Assembly: GCF_900129385.1 (NCBI RefSeq)
Contig: NZ_FQVO01000007.1
Span: forward strand, 124,001 to 188,000
Direction of reading: 5' to 3'
Length of the DNA stretch: 64,000 nucleotides
Source of the DNA: Chryseobacterium takakiae
Lineage (GTDB): Bacteria > Bacteroidota > Bacteroidia > Flavobacteriales > Weeksellaceae
The notes under the pieces are model-generated. The model made no database searches. It saw nothing but the letters and a program-made list of their open reading frames with translations, and was not told where the DNA came from. Of the stretch, positions 44,163 to 53,163 are shown one piece after another. A program made the translations under genes and the position numbers. Position 1 is the first letter of the stretch. The number at the start of each line of letters is the position of its first letter.

Positions 44163-45434
44163 ATGAATACAGAACAGTTTTACCCTTTGTTTTTACAAGC
44201 TGCAAATGTTGTTATCGACAGCAGAAAAATTGAAAAAAATGATATTTTCTTTGCCTTTTCAGGAGAAAATTTCAATGCAGCCGTATTAGCTGAACAAGCC
44301 GTAGACAAAGGGGCATTGGCTGTTATTGTAGAACAGCAGGAGTATGAAAACCCTGAAAAGAAAATCTTTTATGTGCCTTCAACATTAGCTTTTCTACAGG
44401 AACTTGCAAGATACCACAGAAAAAAACTTCAGATTCCTATTATCGGATTAACGGGCAGCAATGGAAAAACAACAACAAAGGAAATTATTCATGCTGTACT
44501 TTCCGAAAAGTTTAATGTTCAATATACGCGTGGAAATTTAAACAATCATATCGGAGTTCCTTTAACCATTCTTTCGATTACATCTGAACATGAAATGGCA
44601 GTAGTAGAAATGGGAGCCAATCATCAGAAAGAAATTGAGTTTCTTTGTACAATCTCAATGCCTGACTTCGGATATATCACCAATTTCGGAAAGGCACATC
44701 TGGAAGGATTCGGTGGAGTTGAAGGGGTAATTAAAGGAAAATCTGAATTATACGATTATCTTAAAAATAATGGCAAAACAATTCTTATAAATGATAATGA
44801 TCCTGTGCAGATTGAGAAAACAAAAGAATACTCAAGAAAAATCACTTTCGGAAGTAGGGAATCAGATTATCAGTTTGAATTGTTTTCAGAGCAAAATTTT
44901 GTAGGCTTAATCTATAAAAACCAAAAAGCTGTTTCAAAACTTACGGGAGAATATAATTTTACCAATTTGTGTGCTGCGGCAAGTTTGGGACTTTATTTCG
45001 GAATTGACTTTGATAAAATCATTTATGCGATTGAACATTATATGCCTACCAATATGCGTTCTCAGATCGTTGAAAAAGGAAATAAAACACTGGTTTTGGA
45101 TACTTACAACGCCAATCCGAGTTCGATGGCAGCTTCCCTTAAAAACTTTATTACTTTTGAAGGCTCAAAAACAGTCATCATCGGCGATATGCTGGAACTG
45201 GGGGGTGAAAGTGAAAGAGAACACCTGGCGATCTTGAAACTTGCCATGGATCTTGGATTTGATGAAATCATTACGGTAGGAAAAATCTTCAGAACGGTCT
45301 ATCATTCATCACTAAGCTTCGAAGACACTTCATCTTTAACAGAATATATTAAAATAAATCCAATATCTTCAAGAAATATTTTGCTAAAAGGCTCAAGAGG
45401 TATCGCACTGGAGAAAGTATTAGAGTTTATTTAA
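44163..45434 (+). CDS. murF: UDP-N-acetylmuramoyl-tripeptide--D-alanyl-D-alanine ligase
   Basis: MurF adds D-Ala-D-Ala to the UDP-MurNAc-tripeptide, the last cytoplasmic step of peptidoglycan precursor synthesis. This 423-residue protein has the Mur ligase N-terminal domain (DSRKIEKNDIFFAFSGENF), the P-loop LTGSNGKTTTKEII (about 98-111) and the central NNHIGVPLTIL. The MurF C-terminal motif DTYNANPSSMAASL (about 310) is followed by VIIGDMLELGGES. The length is slightly short for MurF (about 430-450) but all motifs are present. The stop codon overlaps the convergent Nudix gene by 8 bp. Confidence 0.95.
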   Translation: MNTEQFYPLFLQAANVVIDSRKIEKNDIFFAFSGENFNAAVLAEQAVDKGALAVIVEQQEYENPEKKIFYVPSTLAFLQELARYHRKKLQIPIIGLTGSNGKTTTKEIIHAVLSEKFNVQYTRGNLNNHIGVPLTILSITSEHEMAVVEMGANHQKEIEFLCTISMPDFGYITNFGKAHLEGFGGVEGVIKGKSELYDYLKNNGKTILINDNDPVQIEKTKEYSRKITFGSRESDYQFELFSEQNFVGLIYKNQKAVSKLTGEYNFTNLCAAASLGLYFGIDFDKIIYAIEHYMPTNMRSQIVEKGNKTLVLDTYNANPSSMAASLKNFITFEGSKTVIIGDMLELGGESEREHLAILKLAMDLGFDEIITVGKIFRTVYHSSLSFEDTSSLTEYIKINPISSRNILLKGSRGIALEKVLEFI

Positions 45435-46038
45435 TCTTTGTATTCCAGAATTCTCTGATAATAAGCCTGATATTTTTAAATGTGCTTGGGAAAACTTCCT
45501 CTCTAATCTGAAGGGTATTTTTCCAGGCAACTTCCGTGATACCTTCTTCAATCTGTGGTTTTGAAGTATCCTGGCCATCAAAGTTCATTTCAAACCAATG
45601 CGTGCATTTTAATACTTTATCGCCGTTTCTTTCAATGTAAATATGGTATGTGGTGTTGATAAAGCTTAGCAGTTCCACATTCTGCAATCCGGTTTCTTCT
45701 TCAATTTCTCTTACGGCAGATTCTTCACGGGATTCTCCCTTTTCCATTTTTCCTTTCGGAAGGTCCCATTTTCCAAGTCTTTTGATGAAAAGAATATCTC
45801 CATTCGGCTTACTCACGATACCGCCCGCAGCTTCTATAATCCTGAAGAGTTTTTGAAATTCAGACCAGATCTCATCAATATTTTCACCAAAGATATTTAA
45901 TTCCTTTACAGATGTATTTTCAAGAAGATCGAGCGCGATCTCCAGGCTTGTGACGTTTTCGTATCCAAGCGTTTTTTCTAAGTTTTCAGATTGCTTAGAC
46001 AACAGTAATTTTTTTTCGTTCACAAAAACTTTATACAT
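45427..46038 (-). CDS. Nudix hydrolase with N-terminal extension
   Basis: This 203-residue cytoplasmic enzyme carries a complete Nudix box (G-x5-E-x7-REUXEEXGU) at about residues 95-117: GKMEKGESREESAVREIEEE followed by TGL. The preceding WDLPKGK is typical for nucleoside di- or polyphosphate substrates. The first 70 residues are a separate region not part of the Nudix fold (MYKVFVNEKKLLLSKQ and a helix-rich stretch). The substrate cannot be read. It is monocistronic, overlaps murF by 8 bp at the 3' end, and is divergent from the SRPBCC gene. Confidence 0.92.
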   Translation of the reverse strand: MYKVFVNEKKLLLSKQSENLEKTLGYENVTSLEIALDLLENTSVKELNIFGENIDEIWSEFQKLFRIIEAAGGIVSKPNGDILFIKRLGKWDLPKGKMEKGESREESAVREIEEETGLQNVELLSFINTTYHIYIERNGDKVLKCTHWFEMNFDGQDTSKPQIEEGITEVAWKNTLQIREEVFPSTFKNIRLIIREFWNTKIK

Positions 46039-46077
46039 ATATTTGTAAGAATTAAGAATTTAATACAAAAATAAAAA

Positions 46078-46467
46078 ATGAATTTAGAAGGACGAAAGAT
46101 TATTGTGAATAAATCATCTAAAGACCTGGTAGAAATACTTAAATCTCCTGAAAATTATAAAGATTTTATGCCGGATGGTTTACAGAAGTTTGAAACGAGA
46201 GAAGACGGATTTAAATTCGGGCTGCAGGGCATGCCGGAAATTGCCCTTAAAATAGATGAAGTGACCGATGAAAAGGCGGTTTTGAAGTCTGCAAGTTCCA
46301 ATCTGGATTTTTCACTGACTGCGGCTTTGCATCCTCTTAATGAAAACCAGACCGAAGTACAGATGTTGTTTGAAGGAAAGTTTAATCCGTTTATCAAAAT
46401 GATGGTGGAAAAACCTCTCCAGAATTTTATCAACACTCTTACTGATAAGATTGAAGCTTATAAATAA
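46078..46467 (+). CDS. SRPBCC-family protein
   Basis: This 129-residue cytoplasmic protein follows the START/Bet v1-like (SRPBCC) pattern. A first strand (GRKIIVNKSSKDLVEILKSP) leads into the helix, KDFMPDGLQKFETREDGFKF follows, and the long C-terminal helix (MMVEKPLQNFINTLTDKIEA) closes the cavity. These proteins bind hydrophobic ligands or help enzymes act on them; none can be named. It is monocistronic and followed immediately by a strong terminator that also contains the anmK stop codon. Confidence 0.8.
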   Translation: MNLEGRKIIVNKSSKDLVEILKSPENYKDFMPDGLQKFETREDGFKFGLQGMPEIALKIDEVTDEKAVLKSASSNLDFSLTAALHPLNENQTEVQMLFEGKFNPFIKMMVEKPLQNFINTLTDKIEAYK

Positions 46468-46471
46468 TAAT

Positions 46472-46494
46472 ACCTCCGCAAACGGAGGTTTTTT
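46472..46494. terminator. bidirectional intrinsic terminator
   Basis: ACCTCCG / CGGAGGT with a CAAA loop and following T-run. On the other strand the anmK stop codon (46494-46496) lies inside the T-run, so one hairpin serves both converging genes. Confidence 0.85.
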
Positions 46495-47537
46495 TATGCA
46501 ATAATTCCCGAACAATGATCAGCAGCACTTCCCGTAGCAGAAGCAAGTACATTAACTTCATTATTCAACTTTAAAACTCCCATCAAAGCAAAGATAAGAG
46601 CTTCTTTATAATCAATGATTTCTTTGCCTGGAATTATAATTTCAGCCTTTGTTTTATCTCGGATTTTTTCAACTAAATGGTTATTGTAAGTTCCGCCGCC
46701 TGTTATAAGTACATTTTTCAGACGGTTTTTATTAATCACCTCAGCAATCTGGTGCGCTGCATGTTCCGTCATGGTTGCCAGAGCATCAAGGCTTTCCACC
46801 TTTTGGAGCAGTGGGAATATATTTTCGTTACACCATTCAATGCCTAAAGATTTGGGATGGGATTGATGATAAAATTCTAATGAATTTAATGAGGAAAGAA
46901 GACCTTCGTGAATGATTCCTTTTTTGGCAAAATTCCCGTTTTCATCGAAATTTTTACCTAAATCTTGAGCCAGTTTATTGAGAACAATATTTACCGGAGC
47001 AATATCAAAAGCAATTCTTCTGCCTTCAGACTGTAATGAAATATTCGAAAAACCTCCGAGGTTTAGGCATGCCTGATATTCAGAAAAAAGAAGCTCGTCA
47101 CCAATTGGCACCAATGGAGCTCCGTTACCACCCATTAAAACATCCTGGCTCCGGAAATCATAAACAACAGGAATACCAGTTTTCAGCCTGATAGCACGGC
47201 CATCACCGATTTGAAACGTAAATTTCTTCTGGGGCTGATGATAAACCGTATGGCCGTGAGAAGCGATAAGATCTATGTTTTTAAGCTCATACCTTTCAAT
47301 AAAGCTTTTTACGGTTTGTCCTAAAAAAAATCCGTATGCAGAGTGCAATTCCAGCAGTTGTTCTGCGGAAAGATCTATTGCATGCTTTAAGTCATTGTAA
47401 AGATTTTCAGAATAAGAAACCGTTTCAGCCTTTATAATTTGGAAACTCCAGAGAGGAGCTTTTTCAAATTTTACAAAACAAATATCCAGACCATCTAAAC
47501 TCGTTCCGGACATGAGTCCTATCGCATGAAAAGTCAT
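46494..47537 (-). CDS. anmK: anhydro-N-acetylmuramic acid kinase
   Basis: AnmK phosphorylates and hydrolyses 1,6-anhydro-MurNAc in cell-wall recycling. The start at 47537 gives 347 residues opening FHAIGLMSGTSLDGLD, the family signature; the ATG 27 codons earlier would overlap lptC and is rejected. Further motifs are IASHGHTVYH, GFSNISLQ, GNFAKKG and VLITGGGTYNN, the ATP-binding actin-like elements. The length matches the family (about 350-370). It lies 4 bp behind lptC and forms an operon with lptC and the upstream OMP, so envelope genes are grouped. The peptidoglycan link fits the neighbouring murF. Confidence 0.95.
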   Translation of the reverse strand: MTFHAIGLMSGTSLDGLDICFVKFEKAPLWSFQIIKAETVSYSENLYNDLKHAIDLSAEQLLELHSAYGFFLGQTVKSFIERYELKNIDLIASHGHTVYHQPQKKFTFQIGDGRAIRLKTGIPVVYDFRSQDVLMGGNGAPLVPIGDELLFSEYQACLNLGGFSNISLQSEGRRIAFDIAPVNIVLNKLAQDLGKNFDENGNFAKKGIIHEGLLSSLNSLEFYHQSHPKSLGIEWCNENIFPLLQKVESLDALATMTEHAAHQIAEVINKNRLKNVLITGGGTYNNHLVEKIRDKTKAEIIIPGKEIIDYKEALIFALMGVLKLNNEVNVLASATGSAADHCSGIIA

Positions 47538-47541
47538 AAGG

Positions 47542-48135
47542 TTATTTTTGTTTTTCAGATAGTTTGTCGGTAGTAAAATCTCCCGAATTCTGGTAAAAGA
47601 CGTATTCGGAAAAGTCATCTTTAGCGGTCATTCCGTGTGCCCCGATCAGTGTAGACCCGTCTTTCATCGTTACATAAACCGTATCTTTTGTATAGATTCT
47701 TTTCTTTCTCTGATCCCAGAAAACAGATTGCATGGCGAATCTCTCATTTTCATTCGTGGTAATTCTTACATCGCCTCGCGCTTCGTAAAATTGTTTGTAA
47801 TCATAGAACTTCGCGTATTTCGCTTTGATCGTTCCGGGTGTTTTAGGCTTTTTTTTATCGAAAAAAAGAATATTCACTCCTTTTCTTGCTACGGTATAAG
47901 GACTGTCGATAAGCTCATATTTTTCAATAATGGGAGCTTTGGCACGCATCGTTACAAAACCTGAATCCCGCTGAATAATATTGGCGTTATTGATAATCTG
48001 TGAAGCAAAATTTTTATTGTTTTTGCCTTTGTTATTGGTAAAATCTTCCTCACAGGATGTTACCATAAAAAATATAGCACAACTAAAAAGGTATGCTATA
48101 TTTTTTTTATATGATATGTTTCCCAAGAACTTCAT
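47542..48135 (-). CDS. lptC: LPS export periplasmic protein LptC-like lipoprotein
   Basis: LptC carries lipopolysaccharide from the inner-membrane LptBFG complex to LptA. The start at 48135 gives 197 residues with lipobox FFMVTSC. The mature part is a string of short beta strands of the LptC/OstA kind, for example ASQIINNANIIQRDSGFVTM and KYAKFYDYKQFYEARGDVRI followed by VFWDQRKKRIYTKDTVYV. The length is normal for Bacteroidetes LptC. It follows the outer-membrane protein gene by 1 bp and precedes anmK by 4 bp. The longer reading frame starting at 48186 would overlap the upstream gene and is rejected. Confidence 0.88.
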   Translation of the reverse strand: MKFLGNISYKKNIAYLFSCAIFFMVTSCEEDFTNNKGKNNKNFASQIINNANIIQRDSGFVTMRAKAPIIEKYELIDSPYTVARKGVNILFFDKKKPKTPGTIKAKYAKFYDYKQFYEARGDVRITTNENERFAMQSVFWDQRKKRIYTKDTVYVTMKDGSTLIGAHGMTAKDDFSEYVFYQNSGDFTTDKLSEKQK

Positions 48136-48136
48136 T

Positions 48137-49435
48137 TTAGTTGTAAAGCGTCTTTCTGAACCACTTATCTGCAAAATTGAAACCAACTCTCAGGTTAATG
48201 TAGTTTTGGTTGATGAGGTTATTTTTAAGGGTGCCTCTTTTTCCGACTTCAAGACCCAGCTCAAGACCGCTCATTCTGGTTATGCTGCTGTTTTTGAATG
48301 GAAGGAGAACCCCTCCCGAAACCCCGAATTTATTGATGTTTTGTCCCGCAATCTGTAAGCTTCCTTTTTCATAAAAAGCTCCGTAACGGTAAACAATTCT
48401 GGAAAAATAACTTCTGAAGTTATTATAATTAGGCAAATACCAGCCTCCGGCAGAAATTCTGTAAGAATCCTGAAGATCCAGGGACTGTCCGAAATAAGCA
48501 ATGCTTTCTCCCTTTTTATAATCTCCCTGAACAGATAAGAACCATTTGTTCTCTTCTCCGTATCCTACCCCTAAAGAGGCTTGTAACGGCATAAGATTTT
48601 TAGAGTCCGTACTTCTTTTCTCAATAATACTTTCATTAGCTTTTACAGTTTGGCCGGCATCAGAATAGAAGTATGTACTGTTTACATAATCAGTAGTCAT
48701 GTTACTTGTATTACCAAAAGTAGTGGTTGCACCAATCGTAAGTTTTCTGTCGGTACTCGTATTCAAATTCTGGTAGCTTGCTCCCAGCGTAAAGTTGAAA
48801 TTTTTGATGCTGTTTTTGGTTTCATAGCCGTTAATAAGCTCTGCACTGGCATAAGTAAGCTCATTCAGATCATAAAGGTTACCAAAATAGTAATTGGCTC
48901 TGGCTCCTACTGCAAATTTATCATTGACTTTATAGCCTAATGCAATCTGAGCGGTATTTAATGTTCCGCTTCCTTTGAATCTATTGCCCCTTTTATCGTA
49001 TACTACACCGTTTTCGTCTGTAATGTCATCGATATGAACAATTTCATAGCTTTTAGAACTGTACGGCTGGTAAGAAAGACCCATCTTCAATTTCGGAGAT
49101 AATGGAAAAGCCAGGGAAATATTGGATAAATACGTTGAATGTTTGGTAGACTTCGTATTGTTATAATCTGTTTTAAAGTAATTGTTTTCGTTGGTAGCTT
49201 CCAGTTTGATACTTGTAAGCTCGAAATTAGCATTGTTTGCAGGGTTTGCAAAGTTAAAATTACTGGTAAAATCGCTGATAAAAGCGGTAGATATACCTCC
49301 CATTGAGGTCGTTTCGATCGTATTATCATATTTAATATCACCGATTCCGTAAGTCGCATATGGTGAATTACTCAGATTCTGCGCATTTAGGAAGTATCCG
49401 ACTGATATTAATGATAGTACAAAGATTTTTTTCAT
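48137..49435 (-). CDS. outer membrane beta-barrel protein
   Basis: This 432-residue protein has a signal peptide ending at LNAQ (about 19). The opening NLSNSPYATYGIGDI is followed by MGGISTAF and SNFNFANPANNAN, resembling FadL-like and PorV-like barrels of Bacteroidetes. The rest consists of alternating-hydrophobic strands (LGVGYGEENKWFLSVQGDYK, YINLRVGFNFADKWFRKTLYN at the end, the usual aromatic terminal strand). No substrate can be named. It is first in the operon with lptC and anmK. In related genomes this gene commonly precedes lptC, as I recall. Confidence 0.82.
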   Translation of the reverse strand: MKKIFVLSLISVGYFLNAQNLSNSPYATYGIGDIKYDNTIETTSMGGISTAFISDFTSNFNFANPANNANFELTSIKLEATNENNYFKTDYNNTKSTKHSTYLSNISLAFPLSPKLKMGLSYQPYSSKSYEIVHIDDITDENGVVYDKRGNRFKGSGTLNTAQIALGYKVNDKFAVGARANYYFGNLYDLNELTYASAELINGYETKNSIKNFNFTLGASYQNLNTSTDRKLTIGATTTFGNTSNMTTDYVNSTYFYSDAGQTVKANESIIEKRSTDSKNLMPLQASLGVGYGEENKWFLSVQGDYKKGESIAYFGQSLDLQDSYRISAGGWYLPNYNNFRSYFSRIVYRYGAFYEKGSLQIAGQNINKFGVSGGVLLPFKNSSITRMSGLELGLEVGKRGTLKNNLINQNYINLRVGFNFADKWFRKTLYN

Positions 49436-49688
49436 TCTTTATTTTTAAAACAATGCGCAAATATCTTAAATATTAATGAATTGTAAAAATTATAAGAGGT
49501 TAAAGTTTGTTAAGGACGATTAATAGAGATAATTATGATGAATTGCCAATTGTGAATCCGGTTATCTGTGAATTTTTGTACATTATTTTATATACTTGAT
49601 AAAAATTCAGAATTGATTTGCAACGCAAAATTGACTTACAGAGTAAAATTCACATTCTACAAATTACAATTTTCTTTATCTTTGAGCC

Positions 49689-50807
49689 ATGAATTGGGAG
49701 AACATTGCCGGACAGGAAAATCTGAAAAAACTTCTGAGAGAAAGTATTGCCGAAAACAGAGTGAGCCACGCCCAGCTTTTCGTAGGAAAAGAAGGATATG
49801 GAACTTTGCCGATGGCTCTGGCTTATGCCAAAGAAATTTTAAGCAGCGAAAACGAACATGCGGCTTCAAAAGTAGAGCATCTCAATCATCTTGATCTTCA
49901 TTTCAGCTTTCCGGTTTTCACCGATAACAGGAATTCTTTAAGCAAAAATAAATTTGATGAGTTCCGCGAAATGATTATCAGTTCCCCCTATTCAAGCTAT
50001 GACGACTGGACCGCTTTCCTCGAATCTGAGAACAAGCAGCTTTTTATATCTGCCGACGAAGTCGATGATCAGAACCAGAAATTTTCGTTAAAAAGCTTTG
50101 AAGGAGGAACCAAAATTCTTATCGTTTGGAGAGCCGATAAAATGAATATTGCCGCAGCCAATAAATTCCTGAAGTTTTTAGAAGAGCCTCCTGCAAAGAC
50201 CGTAATTATTCTCACCGCAGAAACTACTAATGATATTCTTCCGACCATTCTTTCGAGAACTCAAATTGTTGAAGTTCCGAGAATCAGTGATGAAGATCTT
50301 GAAACCTATCTTAAAAAGAATTTCAATATTCCCCAGGACAAGATAGGAGAGATTATCCATCAGGCGCAGGGAGATCTTAATGATGCGCTGAAGCTGATGC
50401 AATCCGGCAATAAAAGCGATGAGTTTGAAAAGCTTTTTATTCAGTGGGTAAGAGACGCTTTTATGGTTAAGAAAAAACCGGAATTTCTCAAAAGTATTAT
50501 TTTCTGGGCAAGAGAAATAGCAGGATGGAACCGTGAAAAACAGAAAAATTTCCTTAATTATTGTTCAGAAATTTTCAGGCTGGCTCTTTTGCAGAATTAT
50601 CAGTCGGAAGATCTGGTGTACAAAAAAATTGATGCCAATGGATTCAATTGGCTTGGGTTTTCAAAATTCATCAGCGGAGCCAATATCGAAAGCATTCTTG
50701 AAGAAATCAGCACAGCCGATCTTCATCTCACCAGAAACGGAAATCCAAAAATTGTATGGACCGATCTGGGAATAAAATTATCAAGATATATTCATAAAAA
50801 CGCATAA
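49689..50807 (+). CDS. holB: DNA polymerase III delta' subunit-like protein
   Basis: The delta' subunit is part of the clamp loader. This 372-residue protein opens WENIAGQENLKKLLRESIAE and SHAQLFVGKEGYGTLPMALA. The P-loop position lacks the usual GKT/S, as expected for the non-ATPase delta' subunit. KILIVWRADKMNIAAANKFLKFLEEPP is the typical sensor region, followed by ILPTILSRTQIVEVP. The zinc-binding Cys of E. coli delta' are absent, as is usual in Bacteroidetes. A -7 box TATCTTTG (49677-49684) is only 4 bp before the ATG. It is monocistronic and divergent from the outer-membrane protein operon. Confidence 0.9.
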   Translation: MNWENIAGQENLKKLLRESIAENRVSHAQLFVGKEGYGTLPMALAYAKEILSSENEHAASKVEHLNHLDLHFSFPVFTDNRNSLSKNKFDEFREMIISSPYSSYDDWTAFLESENKQLFISADEVDDQNQKFSLKSFEGGTKILIVWRADKMNIAAANKFLKFLEEPPAKTVIILTAETTNDILPTILSRTQIVEVPRISDEDLETYLKKNFNIPQDKIGEIIHQAQGDLNDALKLMQSGNKSDEFEKLFIQWVRDAFMVKKKPEFLKSIIFWAREIAGWNREKQKNFLNYCSEIFRLALLQNYQSEDLVYKKIDANGFNWLGFSKFISGANIESILEEISTADLHLTRNGNPKIVWTDLGIKLSRYIHKNA

Positions 50808-50831
50808 AAATCCGACCGTTTGGTCGGATTT
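50808..50831. terminator. bidirectional intrinsic terminator
   Basis: AAATCCGACC / GGTCGGATTT, 4-base loop, begins one base after the holB stop and also lies 10 bp after the convergent small gene. Confidence 0.8.
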
Positions 50832-50841
50832 AATTTTACTT

Positions 50842-51066
50842 TTAAGCAGTTTTCTTTGTTTTTTTTTCTTTAGTACTTTTCGCTTTGGCGTTGTTTTGTG
50901 CCGTTGATTCCTTTTTTTCACATCCTTTGTGATATTCGGCATTGGCTTTCTTGTCTGCTGCAGAACAATGCTTTTTATCTTTTCCTGCACAGCATCCTTC
51001 TTTTTCCTGTGCAAAATGTAAAGTGAATACGCTTAGTAAAGCTAAAATTGAAATCATTTTTTTCAT
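50842..51066 (-). CDS. small exported Cys/Lys-rich protein
   Basis: This 74-residue protein has a signal peptide (about 1-19, ending LHFAQ). The mature part carries CCAGKDKKHC and later YHKGC: four Cys and two His in a row of about 24 residues, followed by a Lys-rich tail (about one third Lys). The cluster could bind a metal or form disulfides. The ATG is followed by a sensible signal, so the frame looks real, but low complexity makes the assignment less sure. It is monocistronic, divergent from the TetR-regulated efflux operon, and shares the upstream region with it. No function is proposed. Confidence 0.6.
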   Translation of the reverse strand: MKKMISILALLSVFTLHFAQEKEGCCAGKDKKHCSAADKKANAEYHKGCEKKESTAQNNAKAKSTKEKKTKKTA

Positions 51067-51156
51067 CTTGAATTTTTTTTAAGATTCAAATATAAGAAAT
51101 TCAGCCAATTAAGATTTAACCAATATTAAAAATAAATTAAATTTAACATAAAAATC

Positions 51157-51196
51157 AATCAATCGTTTGATTTATTCGAAAACGGTCGTACATTTG
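51157..51196 (+). promoter_or_regulatory. efflux operon promoter with TetR-type operator
   Basis: AATCAATCGTTTGATT (51157-51172) is a perfect 6-4-6 inverted repeat. It contains the -33 TTG (51167-51169), which is 19 bp from the -7 box TACATTTG (51189-51196). A bound repressor would block polymerase. The ATG of the TetR gene follows at 51221. Confidence 0.6.
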
Positions 51197-51220
51197 CATC
51201 GTCAAAATCAGAACATAAGA

Positions 51221-51847
51221 ATGATTTCAAAAGAAGAAAATATACTGTTTGCTGCCGAGAAGCTTTTTGCTGAAAAAGGCTTTGAAGGTACTTCTACAAG
51301 GGAGATTGCCAAAGCAGCCAATGTAAATATTTCAATGATCTCTTATTATTTCGGGTCGAAAGAAAAGTTGTACGAGAAGCTGGTGGAATACAGAATGAGT
51401 GAAGGACAATTTTTTTCAAAAGATATCCTTGAAAGAACAGATATTAATGATTGGGAGAAGATAGAAAAAATTGTAGATCAGTTTGCAGGAAAAGTAAGAC
51501 ATCAGAAATGTTTTTACCGCATCATGCAGAGAGAACAGCTGCATACACAGAATCCTCATATTGTGGAATTCCTGAAACAGACAAAAATGGGATTTATTTC
51601 CATGTATTCAAAAATATTGGAAAGCGGACTGAAGAAAGGCATCTTCACTAAAAATCCGCCGATCTATCTTCTCCATTCCACCGTGAGCGGAACTTTGTTT
51701 TATGCATCCAATGCAAAAGAAATGTACAAAGAATTCCTGAACAACACGGATGAAGAGGAAATTTTTGATGACACCTATTACACAGAGCTTAATACACATA
51801 TAAAATACTTATTAAAAGACCTTCTAGGGTATGAAGAAAATAAATAA
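51221..51847 (+). CDS. TetR/AcrR family repressor
   Basis: The start at 51221 (MISKEENILFAAEKLFAEKG) gives 208 residues; earlier in-frame codons overlap the promoter. The N-terminal helix-turn-helix is STREIAKAANVNISMISYYFGSKEKLYEKL (read in two parts: residues about 25-38 and 39-55). The C-terminal ligand domain resembles the CecR type (QREQLHTQNPHIVEFLKQ). It should bind the inverted repeat in its own promoter and derepress the pump on ligand binding. The 3' end overlaps the TolC gene by 17 bp, which supports a single transcript. The inducer is unknown. Confidence 0.93.
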   Translation: MISKEENILFAAEKLFAEKGFEGTSTREIAKAANVNISMISYYFGSKEKLYEKLVEYRMSEGQFFSKDILERTDINDWEKIEKIVDQFAGKVRHQKCFYRIMQREQLHTQNPHIVEFLKQTKMGFISMYSKILESGLKKGIFTKNPPIYLLHSTVSGTLFYASNAKEMYKEFLNNTDEEEIFDDTYYTELNTHIKYLLKDLLGYEENK

Positions 51848-53144
51848 CTCAGTTATTGCACTGGCATTATTCATAGGTGTTGCCAATGCAAATGCACAGG
51901 AAAAAAGAATGCTTACTCTTGATGAAGCTGTGCAGTTGGGTATTCAGAACAGCAAAAATCTGAAGATTGATGCAGCAAAAATTGAAGAAGCAACAGCAGA
52001 TCTTCTGGAAGCCAAAAACAGGCAGCTGCCGGAACTGAAAGTTTCCGGAAGCTATATGTATCTTCCGCTAAAGCCTAATATCAACATCAAACTTCCGGGA
52101 GTTTCGGGAGATAGCGGCCCTGAAGTACATCAGGTAGCTTACGGATCTGCAAACCTCAGCGTTCCCATCTACAGCGGCGGAAGAATAAAATACGGCATCG
52201 AATCTGCAAAATATCTGGTAGAAGCATCAAAATTAAACACCGAAAACGATAAGGTGGCCATAGCCTACAATGTGGCACAGGCTTATAATAACTTGTTTAA
52301 AGCAAACCAGTCGATCAAAGTACTTGAAGAAAATCTTTCCGCTTCCCAAAAGAGAGACGAAACATTCCTTAAAATGGAAAACAACGGACTTATCGCCAGA
52401 AACGACAGGTTAAAAGCCAATCTTCAGACTTCGAATATAGAACTGCAATTGCTGGAAGCTAAGAATAATTACAATATCGCCAATATCAATATGGATCTTT
52501 TGCTCGGCATTCCGGAAACAACGGAAATTGAAGTGGATGAAAACTATATTGAAGAAGGAGAGGATATAAAAACAGTAGATTATTATATCAATACGGCAAG
52601 AGAAAACCGCAAAGACCTGCAGTCGCTCAACAAGCAGAGACAGGCAGCAGCATTGGGAACAAAAGCCGCGAAAGCGGAAAATCTTCCTTCCATTGCTTTT
52701 ACAGGGGGATATGTCGCAGCAGATATTCCTAAGTTTCTAACGATTTATAATGCAGTAAACGTAGGAGTAGGAATTTCCTACAACTTATCAAATCTCTGGA
52801 AGGAAAACTCTTCACTCAAACAGTCAAAAGCAAGAGAAATGCAGCTTTCGGCAACCAATGAATTATTGAATGACAATATTAAATTAGACGTCAACAGAGA
52901 ATACCAGAATACGGATTATTCCAAAAAAAGAATTGCGGTATTCGAAAAATCTGCTGAACAGGCCAACGAAAACTACAGAATTACAAAAAATAAATACGAC
53001 AACGGCCTTGCCACGATGACCGAGCTTCTCGATGCGGATGCAGCCCAGATAGCAGCCAATGTAGGGGTGATCAATGCAAAAGCAGATGCGGCACTGGCAT
53101 ACAGAAAACTATTACAAACTACAGGAACTTTAACAACAAAATAA
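51831..53144 (+). CDS. TolC family outer membrane efflux protein
   Basis: This 437-residue protein has a signal peptide ending at ANAQ (about 22). An outer-membrane efflux domain in two repeats follows: TLDEAVQLGIQNSKNLKIDA at the start of the first and VNREYQNTDYSKKRIAVFEK near the second. Each half has the helical barrel pattern rich in Ala, Asn and Gln. TolC channels span outer membrane and periplasm. It overlaps the regulator gene by 17 bp and is followed 19 bp later by the HlyD-type adaptor, so it supplies the outer-membrane part of this tripartite pump. Confidence 0.93.
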   Translation: MKKINNSVIALALFIGVANANAQEKRMLTLDEAVQLGIQNSKNLKIDAAKIEEATADLLEAKNRQLPELKVSGSYMYLPLKPNINIKLPGVSGDSGPEVHQVAYGSANLSVPIYSGGRIKYGIESAKYLVEASKLNTENDKVAIAYNVAQAYNNLFKANQSIKVLEENLSASQKRDETFLKMENNGLIARNDRLKANLQTSNIELQLLEAKNNYNIANINMDLLLGIPETTEIEVDENYIEEGEDIKTVDYYINTARENRKDLQSLNKQRQAAALGTKAAKAENLPSIAFTGGYVAADIPKFLTIYNAVNVGVGISYNLSNLWKENSSLKQSKAREMQLSATNELLNDNIKLDVNREYQNTDYSKKRIAVFEKSAEQANENYRITKNKYDNGLATMTELLDADAAQIAANVGVINAKADAALAYRKLLQTTGTLTTK

Positions 53145-53163
53145 ATTAAGAGCGATACCGAAA

